Numbered from the stretch's first letter, positions 38,542 to 46,281 are shown. The stretch: DNA of 64,000 nucleotides from Mesorhizobium sp. J8 (GCF_016591715.1 NZ_AP024109.1:6136001-6200000); one strand, 5' to 3'. Made by a program: numbers and translations. Notes: generated by a model not told the origin, from the sequence alone.

Positions 38542-38889
38542 ATGTTTGATCGAATCGCGGCTTTCATCCTGTGCCCGGCGCTGCTTGCGGCGGGTGGCTG
38601 CGCGCGCAGCGACGACGGCACGGTGATCGTTCCGAGCCGGATGGACGTCAGGCGTGTCTGGGACGAGGCGCCGCCGGGAACGACCGCGTCGCGGCAGGTC
38701 GCGTCGGACGTGTTTCCTCTACCGCCGACCCCGCCGCAGAGCCCCGCCGTGCGGCGCCATTCCAGGCCCGCCCAGGCGAGGCCCTCCCATAATCAGGATC
38801 TGCCCGATCAGCCTTCCGACGGGCAGAACCCCCTCACCTGCAGGAATGTCGGCGAAAGCGGCAAGCGCTATCGCGTCGTCTGCGAATAG
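38542..38889 (+). CDS. Small lipoprotein, proline-rich
   Basis: A 115-residue protein. The N-terminus MFDRIAAFILCPALLAAGGC is a signal with a lipobox, Cys 20 being the likely lipid site. The middle is Pro/Arg-rich and the tail has LTCRNVGESGKRYRVVC, two cysteines that may pair. GAGGTG precedes the ATG; the longer frame from 38443 is not favoured. Such small lipoproteins with a C-terminal C...VVC end are frequent in Mesorhizobium; no function can be given. Confidence 0.6.
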   Translation: MFDRIAAFILCPALLAAGGCARSDDGTVIVPSRMDVRRVWDEAPPGTTASRQVASDVFPLPPTPPQSPAVRRHSRPAQARPSHNQDLPDQPSDGQNPLTCRNVGESGKRYRVVCE

Positions 38890-39059
38890 CCTGCCTCAAT
38901 GCGCCAGCCGATGCCGGCTTGGTCCACTGCTCGGACGGAGAAAGACAACCCGGCTGGCGGTGGAATCCGCCGCGCGATCACGGATCGCCGATGAAACCTT
39001 TGACCGGCGATGGACGTTGTTGGCGTTGGTATGACCGCGCGGTGCAGAGGAAACCGAAG

Positions 39060-39281
39060 ATGTCCGTTCACTTCACCGTCTCTGGCTTGACCAGGAATCT
39101 GATCCATTCGCTTGGGCTGGATCATGAGCAGGCGCCGAGACCCCTTACCCCCGAACAAAGCCTTCTGCTGGATTGTTATCTGGCCGGGCAGATTCCGGAC
39201 TCCGCCTGGAGCGACTATGTCTTCGAGATGCCCGAACTGCAAAAGCACGCCGAGCTCAGGCGCACACGCGGGTCGACCTGA
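39060..39281 (+). CDS. Hypothetical 73-residue protein
   Basis: A short soluble protein beginning MSVHFTVSGLTRNLIHSLGL, with a helical C-terminus that contains LDCYLAGQIPDSAWSDYVF. GAGGAAA lies before the ATG; a longer frame from 38919 has Trp/Arg-rich sequence unlike coding DNA. No signal peptide or known domain is evident. It ends three bases before a repeat element. It is probably real because of its balanced amino-acid composition and ribosome site, but no homology was tested. Confidence 0.5.
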   Translation: MSVHFTVSGLTRNLIHSLGLDHEQAPRPLTPEQSLLLDCYLAGQIPDSAWSDYVFEMPELQKHAELRRTRGST

Positions 39282-39283
39282 AG

Positions 39284-39343
39284 GCAATTCCAGGAGAGCG
39301 GTTAGGCTCGGCGGCTTTGCCGTGGCCTTCTATCCGGAATTGC
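39284..39343. repeat. Decayed family A repeat
   Basis: Arms GCAATTCC (39284-39291) and GGAATTGC (39336-39343) enclose a sequence only partly like the other copies (AGGAGAGCGGTTAGG). It follows the stop codon at 39281 directly. Confidence 0.5.
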
Positions 39344-39369
39344 ATCGGAAAAGCAGTCAGGCCTGCCGC

Positions 39370-39735
39370 TTACTTCTTCGGCGAATTGAATTGCAGCGTG
39401 AAGACGTTTCCGGCAATGCCTTGCGCCAGCGAGGGCGACAGGCTGAGCGGCAGACAATCGTTCAGGGCCTTGGTCGCAGCGTCGACATACGCTTTACGCG
39501 CCTTGTCGTCGCCGCTGACATGGATGGCGGTTGTTTTCGGCGGCCCGATCAGCGTGCCGTCGCGTTTGAAGCTGAAGCTGAGCGTGACTGAGGAATTGTC
39601 CGAATTGGCCGGCGGCGTCCAGCAGGCAAGCAGGGCGGCGCCGACCTCGTTCATACCGTTGAGCGGTGCGGCGGCCGACGGAAAGGACACAACCGACAGC
39701 GCGCCCGCCATCATCAGAAATCTTGCCGCGTTCAT
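39370..39735 (-). CDS. Exported protein of the TonB-C-like cell-envelope type
   Basis: A 121-residue protein with a signal peptide ending near SAAA (residue 22). The mature part has VTLSFSFKRDGTLIGPPK near residue 50 and ALNDCLPLSLSPSLAQGIAG near residue 90, ending FTLQFNSPKK. Short exported proteins with a strand F-x-[IL]-x-R-D-G-x-[LI] resemble the TonB C-terminal fold used in envelope proteins, but no TonB box or membrane anchor is present. Two Cys may pair. The start at 39735 gives the signal peptide; the longer frame does not. Confidence 0.6.
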   Translation of the reverse strand: MNAARFLMMAGALSVVSFPSAAAPLNGMNEVGAALLACWTPPANSDNSSVTLSFSFKRDGTLIGPPKTTAIHVSGDDKARKAYVDAATKALNDCLPLSLSPSLAQGIAGNVFTLQFNSPKK

Positions 39736-39993
39736 CGCAGGTCCTCGTCGACGTTGCTCTGCCCCTGAACGGCATCGTACGATCCATGACGAGGATGACA
39801 ATAGGCTTTCGGTCCGCCCGCCGGCGGTGCGATCATACTGTCGTGATTTCCGCGCGATGGCCATGAAAGCAAAAGGCCGGCACGAGCCGACCTTTCCCTT
39901 GCCTCGTCATTGCGCCAGTACATCCGTGGTCGCGGCGAGGACTGGACCCAGTAGACAGGTCTTGGGTAAACGAAACCTTAACGCGAGGGCCGG

Positions 39994-40827
39994 CTATGCC
40001 CTGGCCTGCGATTTCACATGCGCGATGTAGCCGCGCACGTCGCCTGCCGGCTCCGAATAGGCCTTGCCTAGCTTCTTCTCCAGCGCCGCCATGTATTCCT
40101 TCGCCCAGCCGGGCAGCGCGTAATCGATGACCGCCAGGAATTCGAGCGTTGCCGCCAGCCTTATGTCGGCGATCGACGGGTTGTTGCCGCCGATGAACGG
40201 TTTGCCGTCGCGGAAGAAGGAGTGGAACACCTCGAGCGGCTCGGCGATTGCGGCCATCGCGGCCTTCTGCGCTTCCGATTTCTTGTCCGGGTGGGCGTCG
40301 CTGTGGCCGACCTCGCCGGCATATTGCGGAAAGCCAAGCGCCGGATAGGTCGCGCGCGCGACATAGGGATAAAGCGTGCCGACCAGGTAGAACATGGCGC
40401 TGTCGATCATGGCCCGCTTTGCCGGCGCCTTCGGATAGAACTTATCCAGCCCGTGCTTGTTGGCGAGATATTGCATGATGGCGCAGCTTTCCCACAGCAC
40501 GCCGCGCGGCAGGCCTTTGTCCTCGATCATCGGCGTCAGATGCGCAGGATTGCGCGCCAGGAACTCGGGCGAACGCGTATGACCCCAGGCATCGGTCTCC
40601 GCCGGATCGAGCCCGGCCGCGCGCGCGAAAACCCGCACGGTCATGTTGTTGACGCTTGGCCTCAGCATGCTGAGTTTTATGCCGGGCTTCTTGGCCGGCT
40701 TCGCATTGGCCTTGGGCGCGGCTTTTGCCGTCGGCTTGGACGCGGCTTTCGTATTCACCTTTGCGGCCGTTCTTGCCGCGGCCTCGGCCGCGGGTTTCTT
40801 CGCGCTCTTGGTTGCAGCCTTTGCCAT
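39994..40827 (-). CDS. Glutathione S-transferase with a histone-H1-like N-terminal tail
   Basis: A 277-residue protein. Residues 1-48 are almost only Ala, Lys, Pro and Thr (AKAATKSAKKPAAEAAARTA and similar), like eukaryotic H1 or bacterial HU-type tails. A GST fold follows: a thioredoxin-like part with HLTPMIEDKGLPRGVLWESCAIMQYLA near residue 110 (Glu-Ser at the glutathione site) and an all-helical part ending near 270. The tail could bind nucleic acid or membrane, or be an unstructured linker. It follows a VOC-family gene by 22 bases in the same operon. The start at 40827 gives MAKAATK. Confidence 0.8.
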   Translation of the reverse strand: MAKAATKSAKKPAAEAAARTAAKVNTKAASKPTAKAAPKANAKPAKKPGIKLSMLRPSVNNMTVRVFARAAGLDPAETDAWGHTRSPEFLARNPAHLTPMIEDKGLPRGVLWESCAIMQYLANKHGLDKFYPKAPAKRAMIDSAMFYLVGTLYPYVARATYPALGFPQYAGEVGHSDAHPDKKSEAQKAAMAAIAEPLEVFHSFFRDGKPFIGGNNPSIADIRLAATLEFLAVIDYALPGWAKEYMAALEKKLGKAYSEPAGDVRGYIAHVKSQARA

Positions 40828-40849
40828 ATCGGTCCTCCCTCTGACCTGG

Positions 40850-41431
40850 TTAATAAGGATTCTTCGGCGTCCTGCCCTCGGACAATGTTTCACGCGACCG
40901 CTCGATCAGCGCCTGGATGGCGTCCGCGAGATGGACTTCGGCGATGTTGTAGTCGCCGCGGGCCACGCGGATCTTGTGCGCTTCCATCAGCACGTCGGCA
41001 TGGGTGAAGCCGGCCGGCGGTTCGAAGCGGTAGGAAGCAAGTTCGATCAACAGCCCCAGCGGGTCCTCGAAATAGATCGAGTCCATGAAGCCGCGGTCCT
41101 TGACGCCGCTGTGCTTGATGCCGCGCTCGTCGAGCCGCGCGACCGCCTGCAGGAAGGTGACCCGCGACACCGAGAACGCGATGTGGTGGACGCAGCCGAT
41201 ATCGGTCGGCGTCCGCCGCTTGACCGGGGTGCGGCTCTCGTCGGTGAAGACGGTGATCAGACGCCCGTCGCCCGGATCGAAATAGAGATGGCTTTCGCTC
41301 GCCTTGTCGAGATTGGGCTGCTCGAAGATGAAAGGCATGCCGAGCACGCCCTCCCAGAAGTCGATCGAGGTCTGGCGCCCGGCGCCGACCAGCGTGATGT
41401 GATGAACGCCTTGCGACTGCAGCTTCCGCAT
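40850..41431 (-). CDS. VOC-family protein, glyoxalase/dioxygenase-like
   Basis: A 193-residue protein. One full VOC module begins VHHITLVGAGRQ near residue 8; a second half-module begins CVHHIAFSVSR near residue 80 and closes with GLLIELASYRF near residue 130. His and Glu in these motifs are the usual metal ligands. The arrangement resembles ring-cleaving dioxygenases and glyoxalases. It is the first gene of a two-gene operon with a GST, so thiol-linked detoxification is plausible. The start at 41431 follows a GGGAGGAG box. Confidence 0.8.
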   Translation of the reverse strand: MRKLQSQGVHHITLVGAGRQTSIDFWEGVLGMPFIFEQPNLDKASESHLYFDPGDGRLITVFTDESRTPVKRRTPTDIGCVHHIAFSVSRVTFLQAVARLDERGIKHSGVKDRGFMDSIYFEDPLGLLIELASYRFEPPAGFTHADVLMEAHKIRVARGDYNIAEVHLADAIQALIERSRETLSEGRTPKNPY

Positions 41432-41611
41432 TGGCTCCTCCCGCCTGCCGGCTGGCTGGTTCCCAGGTGCCCGGCCGTGCTTGCATCGGCCCTGGGCGAC
41501 CGCCGCTCGATTCTCGTCGCTCCGCATGCCGCATCCTGTTGGATCGCGGTCGAAGCGTTGATAAGGTGATGCTAATTCAATCGGGGGCGTTGCGCCAGAA
41601 GCGCCGGGCGC

Positions 41612-41971
41612 TCACTGTGTTTGCGAGGCGTCGCCGCCGTCGGCAATGATGCGGATCGATCGCTGCCGCCCGCTTTGTGACCGGCTGAGGATCGCGGTCA
41701 GGCATTCCCTCGATTCATGGCCCCAGTTCTGCCCCTTGCAGGCGGAGTCGATCCCCGGTCCGGGTGCGATGCGCGGGCCTTTCTCGGTGGTGTTCACGAC
41801 GAGAGGACCCGGATCATGCACGGTTGAAGGGAGGCCTGATGCCGAGCCGACGACAATGAGGACCAGGCAGCAGCCGGATGCGATCAGGGCGGCGGTCGCC
41901 ACCGGATGCATGGCCATCCACCCTGAGAACCCTGCCAGCGGCCGCGAGACGCGGCTGTCCGTTGCATCCAT
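41612..41971 (-). CDS. Small anchored/exported protein with paired-Cys motif
   Basis: A 119-residue protein. A membrane helix at about 22-44 (VATAALIASGCCLVLIVVGSA) is followed by an external part containing DSACKGQNWGHESRECLTAI, two cysteines twelve residues apart. Small rhizobial proteins with C-x-G-Q-x-W...C-L are common; the role is unknown. Upstream at 42081-42114 lie two TGAC-N4-GTCA-like dyads, 110-143 bases before the start, the same arrangement as near two other genes here. A longer frame exists on the other strand but has antisense character. Confidence 0.6.
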   Translation of the reverse strand: MDATDSRVSRPLAGFSGWMAMHPVATAALIASGCCLVLIVVGSASGLPSTVHDPGPLVVNTTEKGPRIAPGPGIDSACKGQNWGHESRECLTAILSRSQSGRQRSIRIIADGGDASQTQ

Positions 41972-42080
41972 CTTACTCGTCCACGCTTTACTTGCCTGTG
42001 TCGAAGCGCGAAGGCCTGTTACACGCGCGGTCGACGATCGGCCCGGATCACCTACCCTTGCTCTCGAAGGCGGGGCTATC

Positions 42081-42114
42081 CGACGAAGGTCACGATCGAC
42101 GGTGACCGAAGTCA
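42081..42114. promoter_or_regulatory. Tandem TGAC-N4-GTCA dyads (locus 1)
   Basis: CGAC-GAAG-GTCA (42081-42092, one mismatch) and TGAC-CGAA-GTCA (42103-42114) begin 22 bases apart. The same spacing occurs at 46716-46749. The downstream gene is probably the small exported protein starting at 41971. Confidence 0.55.
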
Positions 42115-42139
42115 GGGCCGTGGCAGGCGTCCCGATCCC

Positions 42140-42565
42140 TCAGGTCAGGATCCAGGCCACGGTCCTGCCGGCATCGGCCGGGACACCACCGATTCCGGCG
42201 GACAGATGAGGCGAAATGGCCCCAAGGGGCACATCCAGAATATGCGCGATCGCCTTCAGGGTTCTGGTGGAGGCAGTCTTTCCGGAGCGCTCTATCTGCG
42301 ACAGCATGCTCGGGGTTATCCCGGCCTGGGCGGCAAGCTGCCTTCCGCTCAGGCCACGCAGGATCCTGACGGCGCGGACCGGGTTTTCGCCGGCGGCAAT
42401 CTTGTCGAGGATGCGCTTGGGCAAGGGACTGTTGGGGGCAGGTTCGTCAAGGTCGGCCACACCGGCCATGGCAGTCCGCTTGAGCAAGCGGAACTGGGAT
42501 TCCGGCAGCACGACCATGCGCTCCTTGGCGCCAGGATGCTTGATAAACTGGACATTTAGCTTCAT
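42140..42565 (-). CDS. XRE-family HTH regulator, antitoxin-like
   Basis: A 141-residue protein. The C-terminal half is a Cro/CI-type HTH (about 68-122) with LSGRQLAAQAGITPSMLSQI. The N-terminal 40 residues (VQFIKHPGAKERMVVLPESQ) are strand-rich and resemble the Phd/RelB-like heads seen in rhizobial antitoxins. No toxin reading frame of normal type is recognisable on either side; the candidates upstream look unlike RelE or HigB. It may therefore be a solitary antitoxin or simply a regulator. The start is ATG at 42565. Confidence 0.75.
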   Translation of the reverse strand: MKLNVQFIKHPGAKERMVVLPESQFRLLKRTAMAGVADLDEPAPNSPLPKRILDKIAAGENPVRAVRILRGLSGRQLAAQAGITPSMLSQIERSGKTASTRTLKAIAHILDVPLGAISPHLSAGIGGVPADAGRTVAWILT

Positions 42566-42616
42566 GTCAGCCGGCCTTTAGTTTGGCTTGCGGCACGGTT
42601 CGAGGCGTCGCCTGAA

Positions 42617-42919
42617 TCACCGGAACATAAGGAGCATGGCGATCAGGGATGAGATCGACAGGACCGCGGCTGCGGACAGAACCGCCAATATCTGAAAGCT
42701 GATCGGCAACTGCCGAAACCGTTTCCACGTCCACGGTTCCTTTTCCCAGTGCTGAAATCGCGGCAACCACTGTTCCCTTGGTCCGAGCCCCGTCGCCTCG
42801 GCGAACCGGGCAGCGATCGACCACGCCGACAGGTTGCCGATATCGACGAACTGCGATCTAGCGCCTTCAGCCTGGGAGTGACATCTGCCGAAAGTCAGGG
42901 ACGATATGACGATAGTCAT
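42617..42919 (-). CDS. Possible small tail-anchored membrane protein
   Basis: A 100-residue frame. The middle is aromatic and charged (EQWLPRFQHWEKEPWTWKRF) and the C-terminus is one membrane helix (FQILAVLSAAAVLSISSLIA). This composition looks like coding rather than shadow sequence. Against it, the only ATG (42917-42919) lies inside the dyad pair at 42886-42921 and no clear ribosome site is present. If real, its own translation start is covered by the operator. Confidence 0.35.
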   Translation of the reverse strand: MTIVISSLTFGRCHSQAEGARSQFVDIGNLSAWSIAARFAEATGLGPREQWLPRFQHWEKEPWTWKRFRQLPISFQILAVLSAAAVLSISSLIAMLLMFR

Positions 42920-42921
42920 AT
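42886..42921. promoter_or_regulatory. Tandem TGAC-N4-GTCA dyads (locus 2)
   Basis: TGCC-GAAA-GTCA (42886-42897, one mismatch) and TGAC-GATA-GTCA (42907-42918), the latter extended to the perfect arms ATATGAC and GTCATAT. The spacing is 21 bases. The site is 76-108 bases before the histidine-kinase gene at 42994. Confidence 0.6.
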
Positions 42922-42993
42922 TCGTTTGCGGCCGGTTCAGGCTTACGTCAAAGTGGGGCCGCCGCGCGCCTGCGGCTGTTTTTGTGAGAACGA

Positions 42994-44067
42994 ATGATCG
43001 ATATCGGCACAGAATTACTGCCGGCCGCGCAAGCGGAAGTCATCGGACTTGCTGTTTTGCAGGCCGACAGGACTGTTCAGCAAAAGGTGGGGCGCCTGGT
43101 CGAGTGGCTGCCGGCCCTTGGAGCCGACTGCTGCCTGTGCACGCTGCTGGTCGGGATGGAGGCCGAGATGGCGGCCTTGTCCGAAGGGCGCCGCGATCTG
43201 ATCGCCTTGTCCGGCGTGCGGGCCGAATTGCCGGGACTGGACCGCCCCGTCACCGCGGTCATCCTGTGGAACGGCGATCGATCGCACTATGTCGTGATCG
43301 CGATGCCTGATTTCACGGCGCGCCAGGCCGAGATCATGTTCGAAAGCGAGCGGCGCGCCCGACGCCTGATGGAGCAGCAGCTCGAAGCTGCCAGCTCCGA
43401 GGTGCGCTTCGCCTCGCTCGCCCGCACACGGCTGCGCCTGGCGCGCGATCTCCACGACACGCTCGTGCATTCGATCATCGCATTGCTGACGCAAATCCGG
43501 CTGACGCGGCATTTTCTGGCGACCGATCCGGCTCGCGTCTCGGACGGGCTGGCGACTGCCGAGGAAGCCGCGATAAACGGCTTGGCGCGGGCGCGCGACG
43601 CCATCGCCCGGCTCAGGATGCCTGACGACCTCGAACCGGGTTCGGACGTCGAGGAGATGCTGTCTGAGTTCGCCCAGCAGACCGGCATCGAGGTCTCAAC
43701 GCGGATCGACGACGGAGCCCGCGCCGGTTTGCAGGATCACGCGACGACGATCCGGCGCATTGTCGGCGAGGCGTTGCGCAACGTCGAGGCGCACGCGAAA
43801 GCGCGACACGTCCGGTTCGACGCGGTCGTGGAGAAGACCGAAGCTGGCCGAAGCCTTGTTGTCGATATCCGCGACGACGGGCGCGGCTTTGACCGGACCA
43901 TCCCCAAGCAAGGGCATTTCGGGCTGATTGGAATGGCCGAATTCGCCGAGCTCGCAGGGGGACGCTGCGCTGTGGAAAGCGCGCCGGGCGCGGGAACGCT
44001 GGTCCGGACCTCCCTTCCCCTGACCGTGCCGGCGACGAACGACCGGTCCGGCGCTGTGGGGGTGTAG
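42994..44067 (+). CDS. Soluble HisKA_3 (DegS/NarX-type) sensor kinase
   Basis: A 357-residue kinase without a membrane helix. Residues about 1-115 form an unrecognised sensor part with an ADCCLC cysteine cluster near residue 47 and VILWNGDRSHYVVI near 90, possibly PAS-like. A helix links to the HisKA_3 motif with the phosphoacceptor His in LARDLHDTLVHSI near residue 154. The ATPase domain has GEALRNVEAHAKA and DIRDDGRGFD. The next gene, four bases away, is its LuxR-type response regulator. The cysteine cluster might sense redox or a metal (inference). Tandem dyads lie upstream at 42886-42921. Confidence 0.85.
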   Translation: MIDIGTELLPAAQAEVIGLAVLQADRTVQQKVGRLVEWLPALGADCCLCTLLVGMEAEMAALSEGRRDLIALSGVRAELPGLDRPVTAVILWNGDRSHYVVIAMPDFTARQAEIMFESERRARRLMEQQLEAASSEVRFASLARTRLRLARDLHDTLVHSIIALLTQIRLTRHFLATDPARVSDGLATAEEAAINGLARARDAIARLRMPDDLEPGSDVEEMLSEFAQQTGIEVSTRIDDGARAGLQDHATTIRRIVGEALRNVEAHAKARHVRFDAVVEKTEAGRSLVVDIRDDGRGFDRTIPKQGHFGLIGMAEFAELAGGRCAVESAPGAGTLVRTSLPLTVPATNDRSGAVGV

Positions 44068-44071
44068 AACG

Positions 44072-44737
44072 ATGACCGATCCGCAGTCGAGGCCCGAAAG
44101 GATACGCGTGTTGATCGCCGAGGATCAGACATTGATCCGGGAAGGCCTCGCCACGCTCCTTTCCCAGCAAAATGACGATTTCGAGATTGTCGGCGCTGCC
44201 GCCAATGGCGAGCAGGCGATCGAGTTCGCGCGCCGCTACCGTCCGGACGTCGTCCTGATGGATCTGCAGATGCCGCGCGCCGACGGCGTCACGGCGACCC
44301 AGCGCATCCTGCGCGAATTTCCGGGCACCGGCATAGTGGTCCTGACCACTTTCGAGACCAACGAGCTGATTTTCGAGGCTGTGAGCGCGGGTGCCAAGGC
44401 CTATCTGTTGAAGGACTCCAGGATCGACGAGATCGCGGCGACGATCCGAACGGTGGCGAACGGCCAATCCGCGCTTTCACCCGGTGTCGCCACGAAAATT
44501 TTGGAAGAATTCAAGCGGTTGCGTCCGCGGCACGCTCCGGCGAGCGCGTCGGTCCGCAGCGATCTGACCGCGCGCGAGAACGAGATCCTGAAACTGGTCA
44601 TCGAAGGCAAGAGCAATGGCGAGATCGGCGCGCAACTGCATCTGGCCGAGGGCACGATCAAGAATTACGTCAGCACGATCCTGGAGAAGTGCGGGGCCAA
44701 GAACAGGACCGAGCTGGCCATAAAAACGATAAGTTGA
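44072..44737 (+). CDS. NarL/FixJ-family response regulator
   Basis: A 221-residue regulator. The receiver (about 10-130) has VLIAEDQTLIREGL, the phosphoacceptor in VVLMDLQMPRADG near residue 62 and the Lys in YLLKDSRID. The LuxR-type HTH (about 155-215) has LTARENEILKLVIEGKSNGE and AEGTIKNYVSTILEK. Such proteins bind short inverted repeats as dimers, so the TGAC-N4-GTCA dyads nearby are natural candidates for its sites. It is co-transcribed with the preceding kinase. Confidence 0.9.
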   Translation: MTDPQSRPERIRVLIAEDQTLIREGLATLLSQQNDDFEIVGAAANGEQAIEFARRYRPDVVLMDLQMPRADGVTATQRILREFPGTGIVVLTTFETNELIFEAVSAGAKAYLLKDSRIDEIAATIRTVANGQSALSPGVATKILEEFKRLRPRHAPASASVRSDLTARENEILKLVIEGKSNGEIGAQLHLAEGTIKNYVSTILEKCGAKNRTELAIKTIS

Positions 44738-44803
44738 ACGCCGTTCGATGCGCCGTGACCTCGAGTTTTTCTCCAGCACGGGGCCTGCCAGTCAATCGAA
44801 CCT

Positions 44804-44863
44804 GCAAAAAGACCCGCGGCTCCGGGGTTTCGGAGGTGGGGGAGCCACGGGCAGTCTTGTTGC
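44804..44863 (-). ncRNA. Candidate small-RNA terminator hairpin with anti-Shine-Dalgarno loop
   Basis: On the minus strand GGCTCC...GGAGCC and flanking CCCG/CGGG pairs form a long stem ending in TTTTT (44810-44806), a good intrinsic terminator. Its loop carries CCCCACCTCC, complementary to ribosome-binding sites. Loops of this kind occur in rhizobial sRNAs of the alpha-r14 type. It could also be just the terminator of a gene at 44912-45253. The 5' end of any RNA is not defined. Confidence 0.4.
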
Positions 44864-44911
44864 CTGAGTTCCTGCTCTTGTCGGCAGGTCGAGGGAGGCC
44901 GCGTCGACGCC

Positions 44912-45253
44912 TCACAGTAGTGCTTGGCGGCTACGTCTTTCGCGAAGCGCCAGTATGGTCAGAATCATTTCGGCGCTACCGATCGACAGCTCCGGCGCAA
45001 GCAGGGACAGGGGCGCGTGGAGTTGCATGGCGCCCATTTCGGCCAGTTGGGCCTTGACGGTCCGCATGGTCTCCTCGAGCCTCGTGAACAATCCGCAACG
45101 ATCTTCATTGTTCGAGGCCTTGCCGATGGTCACGTGGGTGACCCCGTTGAAGGCAGAAATGCTGTGCCGGAGGATTTCCGCTGGTCGGCCGCGAAGGCTT
45201 GCGGACCGAAAAAACGAGGATAGACGTTGCAGAATCCGAGGCGGCCGGGCCAA
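44912..45253 (-). CDS. Doubtful 113-residue hypothetical protein
   Basis: A frame with a basic N-terminus and a more protein-like C-terminal part (MRTVKAQLAEMGAMQLHAPL, then SAEMILTILALRERR). The C-terminal 50 residues could be a helix pair. No ribosome site or family supports it. The only support is that a terminator-like hairpin follows in the same direction. Confidence 0.25.
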   Translation of the reverse strand: MARPPRILQRLSSFFRSASLRGRPAEILRHSISAFNGVTHVTIGKASNNEDRCGLFTRLEETMRTVKAQLAEMGAMQLHAPLSLLAPELSIGSAEMILTILALRERRSRQALL

Positions 45254-45278
45254 GGCCCGACCGCATCGAACGATCCCG

Positions 45279-45701
45279 TTATTTCTTGGCGAGCAGGTCG
45301 CGGATTTCGGTCAAAAGCTGCACATCGGCCGGCGGCGGCGCGGCGGCGGGCGCCGGCTTCTCGCGTTCCAGCCGCTTGCGCAGATTGTTCACCGCCTTGA
45401 CCATCAGGAAGATGATGAAGGCCAGGATCAGGAAATTCAGCACCACGGTGATGAAGGAGCCGTAGGCGAAGACGGCGCCTTCTTTCTTGGCCTCGGCCAG
45501 CGTGGCCGAATGGACGTTCGAGGACAGTCCGAAGAAGTAATTGTTGAAGTCCAGCCCACCGAAGATCGCGCCGACGATCGGCATGATGATGTCGTTGACG
45601 AGCGAATCGACGATCTTGGAGAAGGCCGCGCCGATGATGACGCCGACGGCCAAGTCCATCACATTGCCTTTGGAAATGAATTCCTGGAATTCTTTCAGCA
45701 T
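45279..45701 (-). CDS. mscL: Large-conductance mechanosensitive channel MscL
   Basis: A 140-residue channel protein. The N-terminus [20 protein letters not shown] and the first pore helix match MscL; the second helix is at about 75-100 ([16 protein letters not shown]). The cytoplasmic helix [12 protein letters not shown] ends the protein. It opens under membrane tension to release solutes on osmotic downshock. I start at 45701 (AGGAG seven bases before), which gives the normal MLKEF opening; an ATG two codons earlier is also present. A hairpin GGGCGG...CCGCCC (45717-45754) lies just before the ribosome site. Confidence 0.95.
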   Translation of the reverse strand: MLKEFQEFISKGNVMDLAVGVIIGAAFSKIVDSLVNDIIMPIVGAIFGGLDFNNYFFGLSSNVHSATLAEAKKEGAVFAYGSFITVVLNFLILAFIIFLMVKAVNNLRKRLEREKPAPAAAPPPADVQLLTEIRDLLAKK

Positions 45702-45716
45702 CCCCATCTCCTCTTA

Positions 45717-45754
45717 GGGCGGCTCACCGTTTCACGAAAAACGGCGAACCGCCC
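45717..45754. repeat. Hairpin in the mscL leader
   Basis: GGGCGG (45717-45722) and CCGCCC (45749-45754) pair, with inner arms CACCGTTT and AAACGGCG around the loop. It sits about ten bases upstream of the mscL ribosome site and borders a family A repeat. Confidence 0.5.
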
Positions 45755-45771
45755 TATCTCCTTGATTTGAC

Positions 45772-45813
45772 GCAATTCCGGACGGAAACCGAACACAGTT
45801 TTCCCGGGATTGC
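45772..45813. repeat. Family A palindromic repeat
   Basis: Arms GCAATTCC (45772-45779) and GGGATTGC (45806-45813) enclose GGACGGAAA and GTTTTCC. It is the inverted counterpart of the element at 26502-26545. It lies between the DUF2853 and mscL genes. Confidence 0.7.
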
Positions 45814-45838
45814 TCTGCCCCATTTGCCATTTGCGCCG

Positions 45839-46180
45839 TCAGGCGAAGACGCTCTCGCGCCTGAAATGCTTGACGAGCAGATAGTAGAAGACCGCGCGAT
45901 GTTTGTTGCGGTTGGTCCGGCCGTACTGGTCGATAACCCTGGCTAGCCCCGCATCCAGGCCGACATCGTCGGCCAGCCCCAGTCTTTTGACGAGGAAATT
46001 CTTCTTGACCCGTTCCAGTTCCTCCTTGTCCGAGGCCGAGACGGTGGATGCATCCTTGTCGTAGATCGCCGGGCCGCAGCCCTTCGTCACTTTCGTCAGG
46101 AGATCCATGTCCGCCGTAAGGCCGCACTTGACCCTCAGGTCCGCCGCATATTTGCTGATCAGTTCGTCTTGCTTGCTCAC
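45839..46180 (-). CDS. DUF2853 family protein
   Basis: A 113-residue soluble protein. The family landmarks are KYAADLRVKCGLTADMDLLTKV near residue 10, GCGPAIYDKDASTVSASDKEE near 34 and the basic C-terminus with KHRAVFYYLLVKHF. DUF2853 proteins are short, helical and of unknown function; they occur in Rhizobiales and Bacteroidetes. The length is normal. It lies upstream of mscL in the same direction, 132 bases away, with a repeat between. Confidence 0.85.
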   Translation of the reverse strand: MSKQDELISKYAADLRVKCGLTADMDLLTKVTKGCGPAIYDKDASTVSASDKEELERVKKNFLVKRLGLADDVGLDAGLARVIDQYGRTNRNKHRAVFYYLLVKHFRRESVFA

Positions 46181-46281
46181 ACGCTTGCCCTCGTTTTCCG
46201 GCCGGACAGCGATGTTGCCGTCGAGCCGCGCGGCCTGGTTGCCGCAAAGCCATGTCCGGATTGTCTTGCTGCCCGTAGGTG

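Larger units (their letters stand above)
44738..45278. other. Mostly non-coding stretch with a hairpin
   Basis: Between the response regulator and mscL there is no secure gene. It holds the hairpin at 44804-44863 and a doubtful minus-strand frame at 44912-45253. Plus-strand frames here look like shadows. Confidence 0.5.

Noticed and set aside
41646-42209. Plus-strand frame of 187 codons
   Set aside because: It crosses the dyad pair at 42081-42114 and lacks a ribosome site; the minus-strand 119-residue protein has a membrane helix and a Cys motif.
42567-42824. RelE- or HigB-like toxin upstream of the XRE gene
   Set aside because: The 85-codon frame has no toxin motifs and a shadow-like composition.
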